Shown: positions 23,166 to 34,239, numbered from the stretch's first letter. The stretch: DNA of 64,000 nt from Echria macrotheca (GCA_030411725.1 MU839831.1:558001-622000), one strand, 5' to 3'. Numbers and translations are program-made. Notes: generated by a model not told the origin, from the letters alone.

Positions 23166-23517
23166 CGTGAATTGGGTGCTCGAGGCTCGGGTCGCGGGCT
23201 CAATGGAGTTCGGATTGCGGTACACGGGGTAGATCGGAAGAGGTCGCGGCGGAGTGGTGAAGTTGGAATTCGTCGCCAGCCAAGCGAGCGTATCAAGCCA
23301 CACCCCGAAGCGGACTAGCGCCATAAAGCTTCGGCAACCCGAGCCTCCCGCATTGACCACACACCAAGGTCACCAGGATTGGGACCTTTCTGGAAGCTCC
23401 ACTCGTTGCATCTCGAACCGTTGAAGCCGACAAGCTCCAAGCTCCAAGCTCCAAGGTCCAGACAGAGCTCCATCGGTCAACCGCTTCGCCATCTCTCGAG
23501 AATAAACCAGACACAGC
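23166..23517. promoter_or_regulatory. Shared divergent promoter QCR8/PHB1
   Basis: Only 352 bp separate the start codons of two nuclear genes for mitochondrial inner-membrane proteins. ATTGG (reverse CCAAT) occurs near 23165-23170 and 23376. Co-regulation is inferred. Confidence 0.6.
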
Positions 23518-24442
23518 ATGGCAGCCAACGGGTTGAGCGCGCTGTACCGGTACGCCGTCCCGGCGGCGGTAGCCCTCGGCATCGCGCAGAACTCTCTCTA
23601 CGACGTCAAGGGCGGCTCGCGGGCCGTCATCTTCGACCGCTACTCGGGAGTAAAGGAGACGGTGGTCAACGAGGGCACCCACTTCCTGATCCCCTGGCTG
23701 CAGAAGGCCATCATCTTCGACGTTCGCACTAAGCCGCGCACCCTCGGCACCACGACGGGCAGCAAGGACCTGCAGATGGTCAGCCTGACACTCCGAGTCC
23801 TCCACCGGCCTGACGTACAAGCCCTTCCCAAGATCTACCAGGTAACTAACTTTCTTTCTTTTTTTCCCTATTTCCTCTCTCTTTCTCTCATCCGCCAGGA
23901 ACGTAAAAAAAACAGTATGCTAATATATATAAAAGCAACTCGGCCAAGACTACGACGAACGCGTCCTCCCCTCGATCGGCAACGAGGTCCTCAAGGCCAT
24001 CGTGGCCCAGTTCGACGCGGCCGAGCTGATCACGCAGCGCGAGGCCGTCTCGAACCGCATCCGCAGCGACCTGATGAAGCGCGCAAAGGAGTTCAACATC
24101 GCCCTGGAAGACGTTTCGATCACGCACATGACGTTCGGCAAGGAATTCACAAAGGCCGTCGAGCAGAAGCAGATCGCCCAGCAGGACGCCGAGCGCGCCC
24201 GCTTCATCGTCGAGCGCGCCGAGCAGGAGCGCCAGGCCAACGTCATCCGCGCCGAGGGCGAGGCCGAGAGCGCCGAGACCATCAGCAAGGCCATCGCCAA
24301 GGCCGGCGACGGGCTCATCCAGATCCGCAAGATCGAGGCCAGCAGGGAGATTGCCCAGACGCTGGCGGGCAACCCGAATGTGGCGTATGTGCCGGGCGGT
24401 GGTAAGGGGACGAATCTGCTGATGAACGTGGGGAGGCCATAG
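23518..24442 (+). CDS. PHB1: Prohibitin-1
   Basis: Inner mitochondrial membrane scaffold that forms ring complexes with Phb2 and modulates the m-AAA protease. Two exons (23518-23841, 23936-24442) give 276 residues, matching the family. The N-terminus has a single hydrophobic anchor (AVPAAVALGIAQ). The SPFH domain follows with SLYDVKGGSRAVIFDRYSG, GTHFLIPWLQ, RTKPR and VSLTLRVLHRP. Exon 2 resumes QLGQDYDERVLPSIGNEVLK, then QFDAAELITQRE and the C-terminal coiled coil with KQIAQQDAERARFIVE. The intron (94 nt) has its AG directly after a TATATATAAAAG stretch. PHB2 is not in the window. Confidence 0.95.
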
Positions 24443-24705
24443 AGGAAGAGGAAGGAGATGGAAAGGAATCAAAAAATGTATTATTAGAATGAGAGCATTT
24501 GTATGTCTTCCCCGCTTCATGTGTTAGATACCGTGGTTGTGGTCCACCGGTCTGGAATCCGAGAACCAGAACAGAGGTATTCATTGTCACGCCGTGCTTT
24601 ATAACCTCTCATAAAATGATCATATCGGCATCTCACATTAGAACTACATCCACCCTTACTATAAACGCTTGATGCTACCCAGAAAACGCCACAACATACA
24701 ACTGA

Positions 24706-24724
24706 GATATATATATATATATAT
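24706..24724. repeat. TA dinucleotide tract at the PRP2 stop
   Basis: About nine TA units lie in the 3' UTR immediately beyond the stop codon of the helicase gene. Possible polyadenylation-efficiency element; position only. Confidence 0.7.
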
Positions 24725-27492
24725 CAATACTTCCTCTCCTTGGGCATCTTCTTAACCACCATGGTCTCAACATCCTTCTTGTCATAGTAATGCCCCCCAA
24801 ACTCGGTCAACCACTCGGGCTCGATCGGTATCACGCTGCGCACGTACTCCTTGGACGTGACCACCAGCTCGTGGTAGATAATCACCTTGGGCGGCGGATC
24901 CATGCCCTTGACCACGCTGCTCGGATGCACATACACCGTCATGGCCGTCTTCAGCGTCCGATAGCCATCGCCGCCCCGATTCAGGCGGGCGGCATTGAGG
25001 AAAAAGGCCGAGGTCAGGGCGCGCAGCACCGGTCTCGCGTTGGCGATGCCACCGCACGAGCTCTCCGAACCCTCGAGGATGCGGTCGCACAGCTTGGCGA
25101 GCTGGTCGCGCACGTCGCGCGCGCGCACGAGCGAGCGGTGCGTCAAAAAGTTCTCCTTGGCCCAGATGGGCGAGTAGTCGGCGTCGACCCACTGGTTGAA
25201 CACATTGAGCAGCGTCAGGTGGTCGCCGCCGTCCTTGACCGTGAAGCGCGCGCGCGCGCTGTCGGCGTGCACCTTCTTGTCCTTGGGCCGGAAGAAGAGC
25301 GTGGCGACCTCGCCGAGCATCGAGACGACGGTGAGCATCTCGCTCACGCAGCCCTCCTGCGTCGCGGCGATGAGCGCCTTGGCGAGCATCGGCTCGGCCG
25401 GGAACTCGCCCATCTGGCGGCCGACGCGCGTCAGGGCCCCGGCGCTGTTGAGGGCGCCTAGGGCGTAGAGCATGTTCAGGGACTTGATGAGGAGTTCGGT
25501 CGGCGGCGGGTCGAGGAAGTCGAAGCCGAGGAGATCCTCGATGCCAAGAGCCTTGAGCTGGAGGACGACACTTGAGAGTGACGTCCGCTGGATTTCGGGC
25601 GTTGGTGATTCGTCCATCTCGGAGAGGTAGGCAAACTTTGTGTACAGGCGGAAGCATTTGCCGGGCCGTACACGACCAGCTCTTCCCATCCTCTGGTTTG
25701 CGGCTGCCCTTGAGCAGGGCACGACGGCTAGCGTAGACTGTCCTGTTGTTCCTACGGGACTGAATGTGTTCTCTTTGACGTAGCCACAGTCGATGACATA
25801 CACTATACCGTCGATGGTGAGCGATGTCTCGGCAATGTTGGTCGAGAACACAACCTTGCGGGCCTTCGGTGGTGTAGGTTCAAAGATCTTGGCTTGCATT
25901 TCGGAGGGCATGTTGGCGTAGATGGGTAATGGTATGATCTCCGGTACTCGACTCCCGAGCTTTCGTTTGATTTCCTCTACTCGCTCGCATGCTCTGTCAA
26001 TTTCTTCCTGGCCCGTAAGGAACACAAGAATGCCTCCCTCCGGCTGGGTGGCGTGGATCTGGAAGACAGTCACCAAGCTTGCCTCCAGGTAGTTGCTCTC
26101 CGGCGCTGATGTGTAGTATACTTCGACGGGATGTACTCGACCGGGAACGTTGAAGATGGGAGCATCGTCAAAGTACGAACTGAACTTCTCGGCGTTCAGC
26201 GTCGCAGAAGAGATGATCAGCTTCAGTTCTGGCCTGGCGCGCGTGAGATCCTTGATCAACGCTAGAAGAATGTCCGTATGTACCGTCCGCTCGTGCGCCT
26301 CGTCGATCATGATGGCGGAGTAGCCCTCGAGTGTTGGTGTTGTGACCATTTCTCTGAGCAGCATACCATCCGTCATGTACTTGAGTATGGTCTTTTCGCT
26401 GGTGCAGTCTTCGAAACGAATCGAGTAGCCAACCTCTCGCCCGACTTTGACTCCCATCTCGTCGGCTACACGGGCAGCGACGCTCATGGCAGCCACTCGA
26501 CGGGGTTGAGTACAGGCAATCTTGGCTCCGCCCTCGGTATAGCCTGCCTCATGCAGGTACTGTGGAATCTGCGTCGTCTTGCCGGATCCCGTCTCTCCAA
26601 CCAGAATGAGGACTTGGTATTCTTTGAGAGCGTCCAGGAAAGCGTCCCGGTAGGCGTAGACCGGCAAGCTCTTCCGCACCTCTTGAATGGTCTTGTGGGC
26701 CTTTTCGGCCGCATCAATCTTGTCCCTCAGTATCCTCTGCTCCTGCGTGAGGCCATCAGTTGGCTGGGCATACTTGGCCGCCGCATCGCGCACGAAACTG
26801 ATGGCGTCTTCATCGAGCAGAAAGTCGTATTCTCCACCATCCTCTCTGTCGCGACTCTGGATCTGTGCCTTCGCCTTGACCGTCTGTTCCCGTTCCCACT
26901 CTTCATACTCGGTGACGAACTTCTCATTGCCAAATTCATCCTTCTCGACATGTCGTTTGTACAGCGCATCCGACTTCTTCTTGCTGTCCGCGCCATACTG
27001 GTCCGGCAGGCGGTACCCGTCCTGGTAGTCGTCGATGCGCGCGCGCTCCTCGGCCAGCCGCAGGATCTCGCGGTTCTTCGCAAACTCGGCCTTCTCCCGC
27101 TCCGACAGCCGCACGCCAGATCGCAGCTCGGCGGTTTCCTCGGCAACCTGTTTCCGCAGCAGGGCGAGCTTCTCGGCCTCTCTCTTGGCGAGGTAGTCCT
27201 GTCGGGACTTGAGTCGCAGATCGGAAATCTTAGGATCCTCGCGCCTCGAATCTCCGCCCCGGTTCGCCCTCGACCCGCCATCTCGGTCGCTCTTCGGTGA
27301 TCGAGACCGTGGGCGCAGCGAGTCGTCGTCTTCTTGGCGCCTACGCCTGGACCGTGGTTCGGGAGAACGGGAATCGTGTCTGTCGCGTTTCCTTTCCTTA
27401 CGGTCTTTCCTCTCCTTATCTTTCCTTTCGCTTTTGGAGGGCGCCGCAGGCTCATCGTCCATGGGGACAAATGCGTACCGTTTTGACGCCAT
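24724..27492 (-). CDS. PRP2: DEAH-box pre-mRNA splicing helicase, PRP2/DHX16 type
   Basis: Spliceosomal ATPase that remodels the activated spliceosome before the first transesterification (S. pombe Cdc28/Prp8, human DHX16). Single exon, 922 residues from MASKRYAFVP. Residues 15-90 are RS/RD/RE-rich. Helicase motifs: GETGSGKT (299-306), TQPRRVAA (328-335), DEAH (397-400), SAT (429-431), FSTNIAETSLTI and QRMGRAGR. The HA2/winged-helix and OB-fold regions follow (GFDFLDPPP, PIEPEWLTEFGGHYY). KRHVEKDEFGNEKFVTEYEEWE in the N-terminal part matches the DHX16 branch better than Prp16, Prp22 or Prp43. A further in-frame ATG 12 codons upstream (27528) is possible. Absence of introns in a 2.8 kb gene is unusual beside its neighbours. 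Confidence 0.94.
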   Translation of the reverse strand: MASKRYAFVPMDDEPAAPSKSERKDKERKDRKERKRDRHDSRSPEPRSRRRRQEDDDSLRPRSRSPKSDRDGGSRANRGGDSRREDPKISDLRLKSRQDYLAKREAEKLALLRKQVAEETAELRSGVRLSEREKAEFAKNREILRLAEERARIDDYQDGYRLPDQYGADSKKKSDALYKRHVEKDEFGNEKFVTEYEEWEREQTVKAKAQIQSRDREDGGEYDFLLDEDAISFVRDAAAKYAQPTDGLTQEQRILRDKIDAAEKAHKTIQEVRKSLPVYAYRDAFLDALKEYQVLILVGETGSGKTTQIPQYLHEAGYTEGGAKIACTQPRRVAAMSVAARVADEMGVKVGREVGYSIRFEDCTSEKTILKYMTDGMLLREMVTTPTLEGYSAIMIDEAHERTVHTDILLALIKDLTRARPELKLIISSATLNAEKFSSYFDDAPIFNVPGRVHPVEVYYTSAPESNYLEASLVTVFQIHATQPEGGILVFLTGQEEIDRACERVEEIKRKLGSRVPEIIPLPIYANMPSEMQAKIFEPTPPKARKVVFSTNIAETSLTIDGIVYVIDCGYVKENTFSPVGTTGQSTLAVVPCSRAAANQRMGRAGRVRPGKCFRLYTKFAYLSEMDESPTPEIQRTSLSSVVLQLKALGIEDLLGFDFLDPPPTELLIKSLNMLYALGALNSAGALTRVGRQMGEFPAEPMLAKALIAATQEGCVSEMLTVVSMLGEVATLFFRPKDKKVHADSARARFTVKDGGDHLTLLNVFNQWVDADYSPIWAKENFLTHRSLVRARDVRDQLAKLCDRILEGSESSCGGIANARPVLRALTSAFFLNAARLNRGGDGYRTLKTAMTVYVHPSSVVKGMDPPPKVIIYHELVVTSKEYVRSVIPIEPEWLTEFGGHYYDKKDVETMVVKKMPKERKY

Positions 27493-28018
27493 TTTCGTTG
27501 CGTTGGGTGAGTCGGGTGGCTGTTGCACAATTGGCTGGGCAAGTCCGTTCGTCAGTGGCCATCGCGAACGTGCAACCGTGAGAAACCATGACAGCTCTGG
27601 CGTTGAAATTCCTTATCTTATCGGTGCCTGCCGAGCCAGCCCCGCCACTGCAGCTGGGTATTATGTCAGCAGCCTTATTGGCTGAACCCCTGCTGGTTGT
27701 GGGTCAGTCCTGTGTTTGACCACGCTGGCTGCTATTTTTCTTTGTTGGAGATTGGAGCTTCAGCGCCTGGAGCCGGCGTATAAGTGGCATGTAGCGACTC
27801 AACATCCTTCTTTTTTTCCCACGACAGACGGGCCTGCGAGAGTAGCCCGCAAACGGCACGACCACCGACGGTTCCAAGAGTAATTCCTGTCGCTCTTTTG
27901 CTCAACATCTACCCCGATTCATCCCAACTTCGAGGCCGTCTCGTCCCGCAGCTCCCTGCATCTCGGAACTCTAACTCGAGGACAGGCTGGCCCCTCTGGC
28001 CACGGCGACTCGCACATC
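27493..28018. promoter_or_regulatory. Divergent promoter region PRP2/SCJ1
   Basis: 526 bp between the two start codons. Includes a CACGCTG element listed separately. No coding exon seen. Confidence 0.5.
27721..27727 (-). promoter_or_regulatory. UPRE-like core (CAGCGTG) upstream of SCJ1
   Basis: The minus strand reads CAGCGTG, the core of the yeast unfolded-protein-response element, about 290 bp before the ER chaperone's ATG. A 7-mer can occur by chance. Confidence 0.35.
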
Positions 28019-29398
28019 ATGTTGTTCGGCCGCACTGCTCTATTATTCGTCTGGGGACTGGCGCAGCTGGTGTTGGGGACAGAGGATTACTACAAAGTAG
28101 GACTAGGGTTCCCGGCGGATAGTCTACGCTGGCAGTGTCGCTAACCCGTATGCAGGTACTTGGCCTCAACAAGCAGGCGACAGAGAAGCAGATCAAGTCG
28201 GCCTACAGGCAATTGAGCAAGAAATACCACCCAGACAAGAATCCGTATGTCTCCCCGGCCGAGATTCCGAGTGGCGCATTGTCCTGACCTTATCTGCAAC
28301 AGAGGCGATGACACAGCACACGACAAGTTCGTCGAAGTCTCGGAAGCCTACGAGGCCCTTAGCGACGCCGAGACCCGGCGCATATATGACCAGTACGGCC
28401 ACGAGGGCCTGAAGCAGCATAAGCAGCAAGGCGGCGGCGGGTTCCACGCTCACGACCCCTTCGATGTCTTCAGCCGCTTCTTCGGCGGGGGCGGCCACTT
28501 TGGCCAGCAGCAGCGCCGCGGCCAGAACCTCGAGGTCAAGGTATCCATCGCACTGCGCGACTTTTACAACGGGCGCACGACCGAGTTCGAGTGGAACAAG
28601 CAACAGATATGCGAGGCGTGCGACGGCACGGGCGCCGCCGACGGGAAGGTCGAGACGTGCCGCGCCTGCAACGGCAACGGCGCCCGCGTAGTCCGCCACC
28701 AGCTCGCCCCGGGCATGTTCCAGCAGGTGCAGATGCAGTGCGATGAGTGCGGCGGCACGGGCCGGACCGTCAAGCACCGCTGCCCGCACTGCCAGGGCAA
28801 CCGGGTCGTGCGCAAGTCGACGCCCGTGTCGCTCACCGTGCAGCGCGGCATGGCCGACGGCACGCGGGTTGTGTACGAGAACGAGGCCGACGCCCACCCG
28901 GACTACGTCGCCGGCGACCTGATCGTCACGCTGGTCGAGAAGGAGCCGAGCCTGGATTCGGACAACCCGGACCACGTCGACGGCGTCTTCTTCCGCCGCA
29001 AGGGCGACGACCTCTACTGGCGCGAGGTTTTGTCGCTGCGAGAAGCCCTGTTTGGCGACTGGACGCGCAACCTGACGCATCTCGACGGTCACATTGTGCG
29101 GCTCGGCCGCAAGGAAGGCGAGGTCGTCCAGCACGGCCAGGTCGAGACGGTCGAGGGCGAGGGCATGCCCATCTGGCACGAGGACGGCGAGAGCGTCTAC
29201 CACAAGACCCAGTTCGGCAAGTTGTATGTCGAGTACACGGTCGTGCTCCCGGACCAGCTCGAGGCGGGCTTCCGCAAGGAGTTGAAGGGTGTGTTTGACA
29301 AGTATAGGAAAAAGAAGGGCGTGGATCTACACAAGGATAGCGGGCGGCCGGAGAAGCCGGTAATGTCTGATGAGGGGCGGGAACATGAGGAGTTATAG
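28019..29398 (+). CDS. SCJ1: ER-lumenal DnaJ chaperone (SCJ1-like)
   Basis: Type I J-protein that works with Kar2/BiP in ER protein folding and degradation. Three exons (28019-28096, 28156-28244, 28303-29398) give 420 residues. A signal peptide is clear (MLFGRTALLFVWGLAQLVLG, cut near 20). The J domain starts EDYYKVLGL and has HPD at 51-53. A Gly/Phe region (GGGGFHAHDPFDVFSRFFGGGG) precedes four CXXCXGXG-type zinc motifs: CEACDGTG, CRACNGNG, CDECGGTG and CPHCQGNR. The two beta-sandwich substrate domains follow. The C-terminus is HEEL, a variant of the HDEL/KDEL retrieval signal. Exon 1 essentially encodes the signal peptide alone. Confidence 0.94.
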
Positions 29399-30698
29399 TG
29401 TCTTGTTTTGGGAATTGTCCGTTGAAATGGTCTGGGGTCGGGTGTTCTAGGGTGTAATGTATAAGACATGGTAGATATCCGCTGTCTAGACGACTTTGCT
29501 TGTTCATCATCATCGCGAGGAAAACAGTTCTATGAATGCATGATTTCGATTGCAAGGATGTGAAATTCAACTGATGACATGTATAGTCGGATGAACAAGG
29601 GGGATGTCTCGACCCCAAAGAGGCTCCCAGTGGATGAGCACTGGAGGACCTCGAAGCGGTGGGATTTGTCACACAGGTCCCGGCCTAATAATGATTGGAT
29701 CTCGTCTCCGCTGGGGAGGGGAATCATGATTTCTAGGTGTGGCGTGTATTATCACTGCAATTTCTACCTCGCAAGAGGCTTTAGGTATCTAATACTGAGT
29801 GACTCCTAAACTTATTCTTACCCTCAACCTACCTAATTATCCCCGACCAGCCCTTGGAGTTCAGAGGAAACCAAAAACGTACTCGTACAGCGAGTACCTA
29901 ACATGACCCATGACCAAAAGGGAATAATACATCACCGGGGGTTTATTTGCCGGTCATCACCGACCCAGGACAAGCCGGCGGCGGTGGTCACTGACTGGTT
30001 CATTGGATACGGGGAGAGGATACCTAAGGTAGATAAGAAATACCGACCTGGCTACATACAGTCAGTCTATGAATAATCTGCCGGGAGGTCGCCCGGGGTC
30101 AAGTATCACTGCAATTTCTGCCTCGGAGGAGGCCTTGACGGACGGAGTCCCGACCGCTATCCAAGCAGAATCGGCCAAAACTCGATTCGACGTATCCACG
30201 ACCAGGCTCTGGAGTGTGAAGAGCCCCCCCCCCCCCCCAAAAAAAAAACCTATACAGCAAGTAAAAAACCAACAGAAAATACACCACCACCACCGCTACG
30301 GATTCACCGGTCATCGCCGACCCCAATACGAGGCCGGCAGTCACTGTTTCATGAATCCTGAGCAGAGTCTGATGGACAGAGGAGACCGTACACCATGCAT
30401 GGAACCTCACCAGTTCCTGTGGTATATCCCGCTTGGAGCATATAGATAGAAAAAAAAAAAAGTCTGTTAGAAACGCTGGTATCAAGAGACTATCGACCTG
30501 TGATATCCATACCTATAAAGAACACAAAAACGCAAAGAAAAATCATGAGACATGACAATCCAACCCATCATTACGCGATGCTGTCTTCCCCGTGCCAATG
30601 AGACTATACGTAGCATACCAAGGAAACAAAACATGAGATCGTGTCCAACTAAGAAACAAAAGCTAGATATCAAACAACATGAGAGAAGTCGTAAGTCG
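29399..30698. other. Convergent intergenic region with degenerate duplication
   Basis: 1.3 kb between two 3' ends, long for convergent genes here. It holds two diverged copies of a ~260 bp segment and a C15-A10 tract (30224-30248). No gene seen. Confidence 0.6.
29749..30349. repeat. Degenerate tandem duplication, period ~354 bp
   Basis: Blocks repeat in the same order: TATCACTGCAATTTCT (29749, 30102), CCTTGGAGTT/CTCTGGAGTG, TACAGCGAGTA/TACAGCAAGTA, and CGGTCATCACCGACCC/CGGTCATCGCCGACCC (29951, 30308). Sequence between blocks has diverged. Confidence 0.65.
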
Positions 30699-33600
30699 TC
30701 AGTCCTCATCATCCCATCGCCTCCTCCTCCCTCCGCCAGCCATGCGTCTTCGTTTGCGGTCCTCGTCATAAAAGTAGTCGTCATCGACATCATCGCGGTC
30801 ATGATCCATCGACCTCGTCCGTCTGCTGCTTCCAATAACTGCCTTCTCCCTTTTGTCACGCCTGCTCTTCACCCTATCCTCCACAGCCTCGGGCTCCCCG
30901 ATACCCTGCAACAAACCACCACCCAGAATGTTACCCAATAAACCCAGCCAGCTGCCTCTACCTTCCAACACCCCCGTTACATTCCTGACGATACGCTCTA
31001 CCGCCTCAGGATCCGTCCCCGCTACACCCCAGTGTCCTAGCATATGGAGTCCGTCTGACCCACGAGGGCTACGGTACTCGAAATCGCCCTGTCTGGCGTG
31101 CAACTGTGAACCACTGCCTCTTCCAGACCGATCAAGCGGCCGTCCCTGCGAGTCGAATCGGTCTGGAAGCACCTCAATGACATCCTCTTCAGGCCCCGAG
31201 TCTTCGCTGTCATCGTGCTCCGGCTTACGCTTTGATACTAGAGTACGATTTGACGACGGGTCAGAATGACGGCGATGACGCGGCTTGGCTATCTGGTCGA
31301 GGCTCCCGAAGTAGTCATCGTCATCATCAGATGGAATATCTTCATCGCCCGATTTCGCTGCTTGGTGCTCGAGACGATGGCGTTGAAGCGTTCTGGATGA
31401 CCTTGGTGAGAGCGGGATGAATGTCACAGACTTCGCCGTCTGCGGGACATCTGGTGGCTCGGGCTGATGTGGACGGGTGGTGACTAGAGCCATTGACGGG
31501 ACGGTGGCAGAACGGTTAAGGCTTAAACCATCTGTGGCAATTTGTTAGCTTCTGTCATCCCGGGTCATATAGTGACAAGGCTCAGGGGTTGGCGAGACGG
31601 TGACGAGAAGATACTTGAACCAGACGCACCCTTTTTCAAGTCGTTGGCGGGGCGCCCAGCGGCTTCGGTCTCTGGGATAGAACGACCAACGGAGGCTTCA
31701 CTCACATGTTCAGGGTCATTGGGGTGGATGGGCGGAGGCACACCGCCGGGTGCGGTAGTATTCGGTGGCGGACCCGGTGGTGCTTGTGGGAAGCTGGGGT
31801 AATCCTGGGGGTTGTAAGGCGCCTGGTAATAAGGCTGCGCCAGGTTGGTTGTGGCCATGTTAGGATGATGAGTGAAGCCGCTGGATTGGCCCGCCGCACT
31901 GGAACCTGGCGGTGGGGGATTGTAGAAGCCGCCAGAGGCATGAGCAGGCGACTGGCTACGCTGCCCGTATCCAGCAGGGTAGTCATCTACTGTCGAGGTT
32001 TCGTCCTCGTAGCCTTCGATTCATTAGCCACTCATCACTGCAATCACAAACTAGATCAAGGCCACTCACGTCGACGCTCCCGCTCTCTGTCCCTTGCCCG
32101 GTCTCTGTCCCCTCTCTCTTTATCTTTATCCCTACTTTTTGGTTCACGATCACGACTCTCCCTCCTCTTCTCCTCCTTGTCCTTTTCCTTCTTCTCGTTG
32201 TATTTCTTGATGCCGATGGCTGCCGCGCCTGCCGCGGCAGCACCGGCAGCGAGGTCCCTAATCCTGCTACGACTCCTCTTCTTTTCCACCTTCTTCGCTC
32301 TGTCAGTATCTGCTTCACTATCCGCCGAATAATCACTGTCTCCTCTCGATCTTGACCTGTGCCGGAGCTTCTTCTTCCGCCGGCTCCTTGATTCCTCGGC
32401 CGCGGATTCGTAACCCGCCGCCGCCCCGTACCCCGACTGGCCCGGTTCGGTGTACAGGGGTTGTGTCCCGTATTCAACCATTCCTAGTTCAGGATCAGCG
32501 GTTGAAGTGTCAGCGTCTGGATACGTGGGTCCGGACCGGGATAAGCTTCTGCTTCTGCTGCGATGCCGATAGTCGCGGCCATCGCTCTCATAATCCGAAC
32601 CGCTGACTCCTCGGCTGTTGGCCGACAGAGAGCGTTCGCGCTCCTTCTTCTCCTTGTGACGGTCGTAGAGCTTCTTGGCGCCCGCTGCAGCTACACCGGC
32701 TGCCACAATCTCGGCCCCGGTGCGAAGGCGAGAGCGGGATCGACTCTTGCTGCCGCCGGACTTGCTTCCGCGAGATTTGCTTCGCTTCTTGCGAATATGA
32801 TTAGCCAGACCGACAGCGGCCGCTGTTCCAACGGCCGCCTTGGCGAGCGATGATGCTCGGCTCTTGGAGCGCTTGCGGCTGGGCGATCGGCTGCTCTCGG
32901 CGTCACTGTACCGGCGCATTGGACGGCCACGGTTCATCTCTTCTTTCTCGATTTTGTTGCTTTGGTAGTATTTGGCGGCACCGGCCGCAGCAAGCGCCAC
33001 AGCAGCAATGCCGAGGCCAGTCTTGATCCGAGAATGAGGTCGCTCGCGGGAGCGCGATCGCTCTCTATCTTCGTCGCCGTACCTCTCCTCATATGCGCTA
33101 TGCGCGCGCCTTACGACTTCGGTACCAAGGGCACCGAGGGCCGCGCCGGCAAGGACCTTGCGGCCACGGTGTTCCGGAAGCTCACCATTCCCGTTGCGTC
33201 GAGTAGAAAGCAGAGCGGAGATACCAGCACCAGCAAGCGCGCCCTCGGCAATGTGGCGCTTCCTGTGCGGGCTCCCAGACGAACTGCGATCGCGAATGAT
33301 GGTCTTCTTCTTGTAGTAGTAGTCGTCCTCGGACTCGCCGTCGCTGTGGTGGTGATGATGATGGCGGTGATGATGGTGATGACGATGGTCATCGAACCGC
33401 TCAATCGTGACCTCTTCTTCTCTGCGCTCTGCTCTCCAGGGGCCTACCTCGCGAACATCTCTATGATAGTAGTACTCATCATCTCGCGATGGATGACGAG
33501 CAATAGCCAGTTCGCGGGAGTCCTGTTGCTCCCGGATGACGAGCGGGGGAGGCGCAGGTGCCTCCTGGACGATGATTCTCTGTTCAGGGACTCTCTGGCG

Positions 33601-34239
33601 AATGACAATAGGGGGCGGGGCAGGTTCGTAGTATTCTGTCTCCTTGCGCCAGCGCTCGACATCATCCTCACGGCGCTCTTCGACGCGGCGCTCGATCCGA
33701 ACTTCGGTACCATCGTCGCGGCGGTCGATTCTCTTCTCGATGCGGACGTCGGTCTCCTTGTCATCCCAGTACGAGCGGCGGTCGTAGTCGCGAGGAGACC
33801 GCGGCGAGAAGGCTTCGCGGTCAACCTCTTTGCTTTCGTATACAACCCGAGTGCGGCTATCCTTGTCCCGGTGAAAGTCGTCGTCGTCATGCTTGTGCTT
33901 GTGCTCGAGTACTAAGGTACGGGACCGTTCCTCACGGTCCCCGTCGTCGCGATAGTCGAACCGAGAGTAGCGGTCATCCCGGTCTCGCGCATCAAAAGCA
34001 GACCTCGGGCGCTCGGGGATATAGACCCGACGGTCAACCTCGAGGAGGTCATTCTGGCTGGAGCGACCATAGCGACTGCGGCGGTCTTCCTCGATGACGT
34101 CAACCTCGCGCTCGACACGTTCAACGCGATTCGGCGTGACTTTATATCGGCGCACGGTTGTCCTTTTGTACTCGTCGTCAGAAGGGGAGGAATCCCGCTC
34201 CCGGGTGTACGTCCTGCTTTCTCGGTACACGTCCGGCAT
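30699..34239 (-). CDS. DUF3824-type, Arg/Ser/Asp-rich low-complexity protein
   Basis: Three exons (34239-32070, 32013-31630, 31531-30699) give 1128 residues. The N-terminal 250 residues are dominated by Arg, Asp, Glu and Tyr repeats. A histidine tract (DHRHHHHHRHHHHHH) follows. The middle holds six Ala/Gly-rich hydrophobic patches, each closed by basic residues: EGALAGAGISALLSTRR, VLAGAALGALGTEVVRR, GLGIAAVALAAAGAAKYY, AAVGTAAAVGLANHIRKK, GAEIVAAGVAAAGAKKLY and LAAGAAAAGAAAIGIKKY. This pattern fits the fungal DUF3824 family. RS-dipeptides fill the spaces. Exon 2 is Pro/Gly/Tyr-rich; exon 3 contains MALVTTRPHQPEPPD and a basic tail RKRRRMAGGGRRRRWDDED. Splicing at all junctions keeps frame. 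Molecular function unknown; short alanine-glycine helices could associate with membranes or each other. Confidence 0.82.

Noticed and set aside
26278..27300. 340-codon frame opposite the PRP2 helicase
   Set aside because: Antisense to conserved helicase motifs; not independently supported.
28193..29203. 336-codon antisense frame over SCJ1
   Set aside because: Compositional shadow of the DnaJ coding strand; no recognisable domain.
32962..33915. 317-codon plus-strand frame with hydrophobic stretches opposite the DUF3824 gene
   Set aside because: Hydrophobic runs are the complement of Asp/His/Arg repeats in the true gene; no promoter or introns.
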